Shown here: positions 57,481 to 64,000 of the stretch, piece by piece | How the letters are laid out: each line of letters begins with the position of its first letter | How positions within the stretch are numbered: the stretch's first letter is position 1 | Assembly (NCBI GenBank): GCA_900491605.1 | Contig: UESW01003829.1 | Span: 1,751,668-1,815,667 of the forward strand | Reading direction: 5' to 3' | Length of the DNA: 64,000 nucleotides | From: Calamus simplicifolius | Lineage: Eukaryota > Streptophyta > Magnoliopsida > Arecales > Arecaceae | The notes under the pieces: generated by a model | Seen by the model: only the letters and a program-made list of their open reading frames with translations | Told to the model about the DNA's origin: nothing | Database searches by the model: none | Program-made: the position numbers and the translations under genes

Positions 57481-60180
57481 ACCCCATCGGGATTAAAAGC
57501 CCTAGCTCCTGTTTTCCTTCTCCCACGCCGCTCCATGCTCCTCTCTGTGCCCTAGCTCCCTCCCGATTTTCCCCCTCCTTCGATCATCTGGCTTCATCGC
57601 TCTTATCCCTTCTCCCTCCCGGTTTCGGCCTCCCATGGTATCGTGCTCTAGCTCCCAGTTCGAGCAGAGCAGCCTTGTCCATTCTCTCTCTAATCCATCG
57701 TCATCGCACGTGATATCGTCCGTCCATCTCACCGAAGCTGCTCGAACTTTGACACCATACGGGAGTGAGAGAGAGAGAGGGAGGGAGGAGAGAGCTCGTA
57801 ATATCAAGGTAATTTTGATTCCATTGTTCATTCCTTTCTCTTTGTTCATTGATTGATTATGGTTTATCTGCCTTGTGGTGTTTAGATGTTTGGGATCGTG
57901 TTCTTTTTGTTGATTTCTTGTGATCTGGTTCAGGTATGTGTTTATTATATGCTTATCCAGTCGCTGTTGTTTCATCTCTATGTTCGATGGGTCACTTTTA
58001 TAGGAATTTTCACCCTATTCTCCTCTGGTTTGTCTGTTTCAGCTGCTAGTTTGTCTCATTTTTTGTATATATAACTTCTGGGCATTACTTTATTGTGTCT
58101 TTTGAATGATTATATAGGAAAATTTTTATGTTAGTGGGAGTTTGTTGACTACTGCATTCACTAATTGTTTATCTGGATGCGAATTATGAAGTTTAAGTTG
58201 TGTCTGCTTAGAATGTTTCAGACTATGATGTAGTTCTCTATGTTATACCTTTGGGCTCCGGATGTTCATCTTCAGATTTTAATCACTGCTTAAGCATTTC
58301 TATTTTTTTACTTTTTCAGCAACTATGTTGGTTTGTTTACATATCTTTTCTGCAACATGTATCTAAGGTTGAGTTTAAATCATAGTGATGGAAATTTTGA
58401 TCTGACATTTTGTTATTTCACATAAGTGGGTTGAATATTTAGTTAGTCTTGTTAGATGAATTATAATCTGCAATAGTTAAATTATGGCCTTTGGATGCTA
58501 ATTAATAATCAAGCTATGAGATGTTGCAGATTTAGCCCCTCCTTTTTTTCTTTTTTTGCATAAGATTCTGCTTGCTCTTGATATTTTGATGTTTTTATTT
58601 AATTTCAAAATGTTGCTTTGTAGATCCATGCCAAATAGAAGGGCGCAGTTCTGGTAATCTGAGAATTTGTTGGTGTAAAAGATAGTTTTTTTAAGGATTT
58701 CAAGGTGAGCCATCATTTCCATCTGGGCAAATGCACAGCAGCACAATCTAATTAACTAACTGGTTAATCTGTAGCCTATTACAGTTTCCCTTGTCTTCTA
58801 TCATAGCAGGTCAGCATCAGAGACAAATTTCCTGAGTTTGATTTGAAGTTTGAAAACCAATTTAATCTTGAATCAGGTGTGCTTCAATATATTTTATCTT
58901 TCTGATATGTTTTCTGAATTGTGAAACAGAAACAACAATTTGGTTGAAATATAATTGTATAGAAGAAGAATACAACAATTGTACAGAAGAAGAATACTGA
59001 TGGGAACTTGATACTCATAAAGAGGAAAGTGGAAAAAGCCCTAAACAATATCAGTATAATAGAATAAAATTTGAATGTTTCATAATTTGTCTTGGCACCC
59101 CTCAAGAAGTACTTATCATGAAGCCAACTTCCCATGAAGTGAAGGAATTAAAATTTAATCTCCTATAGTCCTAACAGACGTAAATTCAGACCATCTCATC
59201 GAGACTATTATCTACCAGATATATCACAAGGAGACAGGCTCTGCCAAAGAGCAAAGTTTCTAATTGTAAAGATTCTACAAAACACTGTAATCCTAGACAT
59301 TCATATTGTAGTTACTTAAGTTCTATAGAAATCATGGTATTGCTAAACAAATTTGTGACTGCAATATATATAGCATGTTATGCTTGCTTCCATGACAACT
59401 GCTTCTTAGTTCTATCATTTCAAGTGCTTCCCTGTAAGAGAAATAGGACTTCAGTGAGTTTGGCAAAAAAGGGGAATGGTGGGAATGACAGACTTTTAGA
59501 AAACACCATGTATTAATGGTACCACCAAATGATCATGGCTGAAAGAACCACATCATGAACATGCCAATGCCAAATCCACTTCTACTGGACAACCTCAACC
59601 AATTAACTAATTGACAATTCCAGCACCACCTTGTAATGGATCCCTGCTTGAGGCTAATAGGTCTTCATCCATTTGAAGCTCAGGAGAATATTGAGCTCAA
59701 AAAATTTTGCTAAGCACTACCTATAAACCTGTTGCCTCTTAGCATACTGTAAAGAGTAAAAGAATGAATCGGTGAAACTTATCATTATCAAGAATACAAA
59801 AAATTTCAATAATTTTATCACAACTCACAGGATTTTCAAGGACAAGATACTACTAAGATCATAAATTTATTTTCAATAATAATTTCATGATTATGTTACA
59901 TAAATTTATTTTTGTTTTTCCTTTCTAGGAAACCATTTAGCAAATGTTATTTTCTGGATTCTTGAATTTCATTGGCTGTTTTCATTGTTCCATCTTCATT
60001 GTGTGTAAATTTTATTCCATTGTTTTACTTCAAACCTGGGCTCCATTTGCATTTAGAGATGTGGATTAAGATTTTATTTTTTAATAAAAGCATGTAATTG
60101 TAAGGCATGTGATCTGAGGGCTGTGCCTGAAGGTTTTCAAATGTTAGAGCCTTTGATTACAATGATCGAGTGCCGCAGCA
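57481..60180 (+). other. Internal leader and intron-like DNA of the CACTA element
   Basis: The segment 57481-57810 is C/T-rich and contains GCCCTAGCTCC twice; it looks like a promoter or 5' UTR exon. Possible splice donors AAG|GTAATTT (57809) and CAG|GTATGTG (57934) follow, and the rest is T-rich, intron-like DNA. A 73-codon frame (57635-57856) is not recognised. The region is either the TNPA-gene leader of the element or captured host DNA; I cannot tell which. Confidence 0.5.
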
Positions 60181-60461
60181 ATGGAGGAGATGCGATATAG
60201 GAGTGCAGCCGAGAGAGCAGCCAACAGAGCATTGATGGATTCCATGAGAGAACATACTGAGCGGCTTACATCTCTCGTATAAGCAGTTGTTCCACATCAG
60301 GTAAATACATATATTATTAAATATATTTTATATTAAATTAATTATTTATCTAATATTCATTGATAGTTTCATAAATTAAATATTTTAAAATTTTCTTATA
60401 GGCTTCTGGAGCATCAGATCCTCGCGGACAGGATGACGACCTTCCTTCTGCAGATCATTGA
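60181..60461 (+). pseudogene. C-terminal exons of a CACTA accessory protein
   Basis: ATG 60181 reads MEEMRYRSAAERAANRALMD..., an Arg/Ala/Glu-rich helical segment, to a stop after LTSLV (60280), then AVVPHQ to a splice donor at 60300|60301 (CAG|GTAAATA). An intron of 101 bp ends TTATAG at 60401. The second exon continues in phase, ASGASDPRGQDDDLPSADH, with a stop at 60459-60461. The pattern (coiled-coil exon, short intron, acidic short last exon) resembles the 3' end of Transposase_24-type genes. The first exon's stop and the missing N-terminal half make it non-functional. Confidence 0.55.
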
Positions 60462-60734
60462 CCATGGCTTTTTTTTATTTTATATCTTTCATTTCATGTA
60501 TCTTTAAATTTTGTGAAACTTTAAATTGTAATACTCTCTTGATGTAATAAAATTTATATTTGAAATTTTAATTTGAATGTGAAGAATGTGTGCAATGTGA
60601 TTTTTTTTTGTTATGATTGCATTGTATATAACATGTTTAATAAAAATTTTATCTTAATTGCATAGGTTTAAATATAACAGGTTTAATATAATTTTTTAAC
60701 TTTTTTGTTCTTTATTTTATTTAAAAAATAGAAT

Positions 60735-61080
60735 ACGTCGACGCTTTTAAGCGTCGGCAACTATCAGCACTTTTCGACGCTTTAAAGCATCGGGACAAGT
60801 TGATCATGCCGATGCTTTAAAGCGTCGGCATCATCAACGCAGTCTCGGCACGTCTCAACGCTTTTAAAAAGCGTCGGAAAAATTGCACTTGCCGACGCTT
60901 TAAAGCATTGGAATATCGCGATGCTTATTGCATGCGTTGGGACAATTAAACTTGCCGAATGCTTTAAAGTGTTTTAAAAGTGTCGGCAAATAACGTCTCC
61001 ACCCCCAGCGTCATGATGCGTGTAAAAGCATCGGGAGAATATTTTTCGATACTTTAAAGCATCGGCAAATGTATTTTTAG
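60735..61080. repeat. Right subterminal repeats of the 57121-61109 CACTA element
   Basis: Repeated GCGTCGGCA, CGCTTTAAAGCGTCGG and AAAGCATCGG words in both orientations next to the right terminal repeat. Confidence 0.85.
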
Positions 61081-61622
61081 CATCGAAAAATCAGGAATTT
61101 ATTGTAGTGAATAAACTTAGGATTATAGTATGACAAACAATCTAGCATCGACTTAATAGGATACACTAATTCAAACTTTGCAGGTTGTAAATTAGATAAA
61201 AAATCTACTAGTGAAACTTTTTAATTTTTAGATGTTAATTTAATCTCATGGTTTAGCAAGAAATAAACTTCAGTATCATTATCCGCAGCTGAGACTGAGT
61301 ACATTGCAGCTGAAAGTTATTATGCTCAAATCTTGTGATTAAACAACAACTAGAAGACTATGGCATTAAACTTAAAGATATTTCAATAAAATGCGATAAT
61401 ACTAGTGCTATTAATCTAACTAAGAATTTCATTCAATACTCTAGAACAAAACACATAGAGATTAGGCATCATTTTATTAGAAATCATGTTAATAATGATG
61501 ATATTGTGCTTAAGCATGTATGTACTGATTTGCAGCTCGCTGATATTTTCACAAAACCTCTTGATGAATCAAAATTTTGTAAAATTAGAAGGGAGCTTGG
61601 TATGCTTGATCCTACTATCTAA

Positions 61623-62093
61623 CGAGTTATTGTGATTGTTTAATTTTTGTACTATCTTGTGTTTATTATCATTGCATGAATTTATGTCATATGAATCACC
61701 ACTGCTTAATCTTCATATCTCTTATTTTTAAGATTTTTCTTGGATTAATTTTAAATTATTTCGGCTAATGTTTTGAATGAGTGAAATCCACTTTTTGTGT
61801 TTCCCCTGGCCATCCAGTTTTGAACTATTGGGCTTCCACTTTTGGGAGTGGAAGACTGAAAGGATAAAATGGTCATCCAACTTTAGTGCTGGATGACTAG
61901 ATTCATCTATTGGATGCCCAACTTCACATTTTTGGACTTCCAATTCTAGGAATCTTGGTCGGCTAGGTTTAAGGATGTTTGCTTGCTTTCTTTTCATTCC
62001 CCACTTCTTCTTCAAGCCGTGAACTTCTTCATTTCTCTCAATCTTCTTCCTATTTGTCATTTTACTTCAAATCTACTTGCTATCTTTGGATCA
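61623..62093 (+). other. Spacer between pol and third ORF of copia-E
   Basis: About 470 bp with no convincing plus-strand gene. The minus-strand frame 62060-61728 is judged fortuitous. The T/C-rich stretch before 62094 may act as a leader or splice acceptor region for the third ORF. Confidence 0.5.
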
Positions 62094-63732
62094 ATGGCAC
62101 CTAAGGTGAAGTCTGGTCGCATATCTTCTTCCCAGGCATTAGTGAGCGTTCTTTCTTTAATCCTTCTAGTTTTTAGTCCATGATTAGAAGATCTGTAGCT
62201 TTTGGTAGAATAGTTGATTTTGAGTTTCTTGCTATTGAAGACTTTGCAATTGATGAAATGTTAGCATATCAAGGTTGAAAATTCTTACTAAAATCAAACC
62301 TTCCTATTTATCATGATCTTGTCAAAATTTTCTATCACAATATCAATTTTGGTAATGATAGGGTATCTTCAATGGTTAAAGGTGTTAGAATTGATTTAAT
62401 GAAGATACATTAGGAGAAATTTTGAATATTCCTAATGGTGGTGTTTGTGAGGACACTCTTGAGGACAAAAAGCATAAATTAGAAACTATTCTTGATATTG
62501 AGCATGCTTCTCATATTGATCATATTTTTATTAAAGATTTAAGTGCAGAAGTGAGGTTACTACACAGTATTATCTCTCGGTGTCTTACTCTAGAAGTAGC
62601 AGCTTTGACTATGTGAATGATCAAGATTTGATTATCATGTTCCATGTGACCCAACTTCACTTGCACCTACCTAGGTTACTGATTTATGTTATAAAAGAGG
62701 CAGTTAGTAGACCTAGAGCAGCCCTACCCCATGGCCTCCTTCTCACTCATATTTTTACTCATTTTGGTGTTGATGTTAGAGGTGAGAATGTCTACAACCT
62801 TAGCCATACTAATATATATCTTCAATGAGTGTACCTTACTTCGTATGGGAGTTACTAAGGTAGATGGCCAATGGACAAGGAGCAAAGGGATGATGCAAGA
62901 CCTTCCTGCACCTGTCTAGGGGGAGGAATCTACTGTGTCTCAGGAATTTTCTACTGAATCTCAGACTTATTCTTCTGTTTTGCTGAACCTCGGACTTATT
63001 CTTCTATTTTTGTTGACCCTTCTACAAATTATTCTTATACGTTTGTAGTACAAGATCTTATGACCATTGACCCCACTCCTTCCATCAATGTCAATCCTTC
63101 CTTTTCAATAATCCTACTGCTGACCCAAATCCACCCAATATTTCACCTTCTATCCAGAATCCTTCTCAATCAAGTCATCCTATAGTTACCAAGATGGACC
63201 TAAATGATATGGATATATTGGTTCGTAGGATTTCTAATGTTGTTTCTCTTGGAGGATCAGACAATAGTTTATCTTCTTGTTCTTCTGATACATCTATTGC
63301 TCCCCACATATCTTCCATGTTTGCTTCCCTAAATGAGATTAAATTGAGCTTATATGACATATAGCATAATATGAGTGTCATTAAGGAAAAAGCATTAAAT
63401 TATGGAAAGATGGTGGATATTACCAAAATCTTTGTTAATTTTTAAGTTAAAAAATGATATAAATTCTCTGTTGGATAGTGTGGCATTGCAAGTACTGAGA
63501 TAGCTACCTTTCGTGTGCGTACTGAAAAAGCTCAGTCTACTCTTGACAATCTTTTCAAGATTATTTCTAAATGCCACAAAATGTCACTAAAAATTCAGAG
63601 CTTTGTTTCTCTCAGTTGTCTCCGCAGGAAGAAGACCTCTTTCATCGACCTGCTTCTCATCTGGCATCATCTCATCCTTTCAGACGTGATCGTGAATCTT
63701 CTTCCTCTTCTCGATTTGAAGTAATTGACTGA
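62094..63732 (+). pseudogene. Third ORF of copia-E (putative plant transposon protein type)
   Basis: It starts MAPKVKSGRISSSQ at 62094 and ends SSSSRFEVID at 63729, stop 63730-63732. Between them, across several frameshifts: SVAFGRIVDFEFLAIEDFAIDE, FLLKSNLPIYHDLVKIFYHNI near 62290, GEILNIPNGGVCEDTLEDKKHK (62412-62480), AVSRPRAALPHGLLLTHIFTHFGVDV (62699-62776), a Ser/Thr/Pro-rich part and a charged C terminus. The LPIYHDLVK...FY and ALPHGLLLTHIF phrases match the third ORF of copia-C. It resembles the plant transposon protein domain PF20167 (from memory). Function unknown; no signal peptide seen. Confidence 0.7.
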
Positions 63733-64000
63733 TGTTGTTTCTAGACCCTTGCTTATGTTTACTTGCATTGTTGTTTTGTTACTTTTGGACCTATGTTTTT
63801 TTATCAATTCTATTGTTGATTTGTATAATCTATACTTACGGTTAAGGACCAATGCTACTATTAGCTTGTAAAATTTTATTGTATGACTGTAAGACTTTTA
63901 TGACTTAATTTGTACTTTGTAATATCTGCTTGTTGTTAAAAACTTTATGCTTATATCTATATTATTACTACTTGCTATAATTATTTTATTCCTTGAAGAA
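63733..64000 (+). other. Copia-E 3' region after the third ORF
   Basis: T-rich non-coding DNA similar in character to the copia-C stretch between its third ORF and polypurine tract (36425-36836). The 3' LTR would lie beyond the window. Confidence 0.5.

Larger units (their letters stand above)
57121..61109 (+). mobile_element. Non-autonomous CACTA element, 4.0 kb, TSD AAT
   Basis: It begins CACTACAGTAAA (57121) and ends with the complement of CACTACAATAAA (61109): 11 of 12 bases match. AAT flanks both sides (57118-57120, 61110-61112), and removing the element joins the copia-E RNase H. Subterminal repeats are close to GCGTCGGCA and TTATAAGCGTCG (57130-57480; 60735-61080), unlike the GCGTCGCTA motif of the other CACTA element, so it is a different family. 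No TNP2 transposase is present. Inside is a leader-like CT-rich region (57480-57800), several intron-like stretches and a short two-exon coding end (60181-60461). Confidence 0.92.
54619..61622 (+). pseudogene. Copia-E pol remnant (protease end to RNase H), interrupted
   Basis: In order: protease C-terminal part (LKAKDG, TFGDNG, 54622-54840, broken); GAG-pre-integrase and integrase core (54849-55244; WLWHRRLAYVS, CDACQFEKQT, HIDLFGPT), ending at an in-frame TGA where copia-C has Arg (IDDFS|R); SIRSDHGKEF (55276-55458); integrase C-terminal and linker (55675-56250; GIFLGYSSSSRAYR); RT (FDETYAPIA near 56345, ALYGLKQAPRAWYDRL 56540-56590, YVDD at 56689-56700); RNase H start (LFSVCMCARYQANPK near 57030). 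The CACTA insertion follows at 57121. RNase H resumes at 61113 (SAAETEYIAAES; KCDNTSAINLTKN) and ends at the stop 61620-61622. Several further stops and frameshifts. Confidence 0.88.
54619..64000 (+). mobile_element. Copia-E: 5'-truncated SIRE-type Ty1/copia element, split by a CACTA element
   Basis: Plus-strand pol from mid-protease to RNase H (54619-57120 and 61113-61622), then a spacer and a third ORF (62094-63732). The proteins match copia-C step by step (for example MKFxxxRHGNVYI, KDLVxGLPKL, DEGIFxGYS). LTR, gag and the protease start are missing on the left, where the element joins AT-rich DNA. The 3' LTR was not reached before the window end. A CACTA element (57121-61109) interrupts RNase H. 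Confidence 0.88.

Noticed and set aside
57502..57975. 157-codon minus-strand frame in the CACTA leader
   Set aside because: No recognised motif. The plus strand shows leader and splice-like features, and CT-rich DNA gives long purine-codon frames on the other strand.
61728..62060. 110-codon minus-strand frame
   Set aside because: It lies in the pol to third-ORF spacer of copia-E, antisense to the element, with no recognised motif.

Overview
The window is plant nuclear DNA: one probable host gene set in about 64 kb dominated by nested transposable elements. CACTA transposases, a Tat-like Ty3/gypsy element with 2 kb GC-rich LTRs, SIRE-type and other Ty1/copia elements and a CLE peptide gene all point to a flowering plant. 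A monocot, perhaps a palm, is only a guess. No bacterial-style operon, rRNA, tRNA or CRISPR array was seen.

Layout. 1-3290: decayed minus-strand CACTA (TNP2) transposase cut by the window edge. 3291-5315: intergenic DNA with a 16-G run and a CT microsatellite. 5321-12368: complete LTR retrotransposon with 5 bp duplications (GATAA) that carries only a broken gag and no pol (TR-GAG-like), followed by a roughly 38-copy 24 bp minisatellite. 12374-17424: the main stretch of host DNA, with a 5'-truncated LINE (13720-14259) just upstream of a TATA box and an intact 78-codon CLE-type peptide gene (14431-14667).

17425-53716 is a nest built on one old minus-strand Ty1/copia element, copia-A. A complete CACTA element (17447-24143, TSD TTT) sits in its left LTR. 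A SIRE-type solo LTR (24710-26752, TSD CCAAT) sits in its RNase H. A second copia element, copia-B (28247-48778), sits in its pol and itself holds a SIRE-type element, copia-C (34274-45620). Another solo LTR (51275-53368, TSD CTATA) sits in its right LTR. The insertion order is therefore A, then B, then C. LTR divergence looks to fall in the same order by eye.

53717-54618 is AT-rich low-complexity DNA. 54619-64000 is a 5'-truncated plus-strand SIRE-like copia element, copia-E, with a third ORF after pol. A 4 kb non-autonomous CACTA element (57121-61109, TSD AAT) splits its RNase H. All TE coding regions read here are broken by stops or frameshifts, so any present mobility would need proteins from elsewhere.

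The host locus most worth follow-up is the CLE gene. The most unusual sequence structures are two hairpin-rich arrays: the minisatellite of the gag-only element, whose unit variants mostly keep a 5 bp stem paired, and the AGTTAGCT/AGCTAACT inverted-repeat clusters in the U3 of the SIRE-type LTRs.
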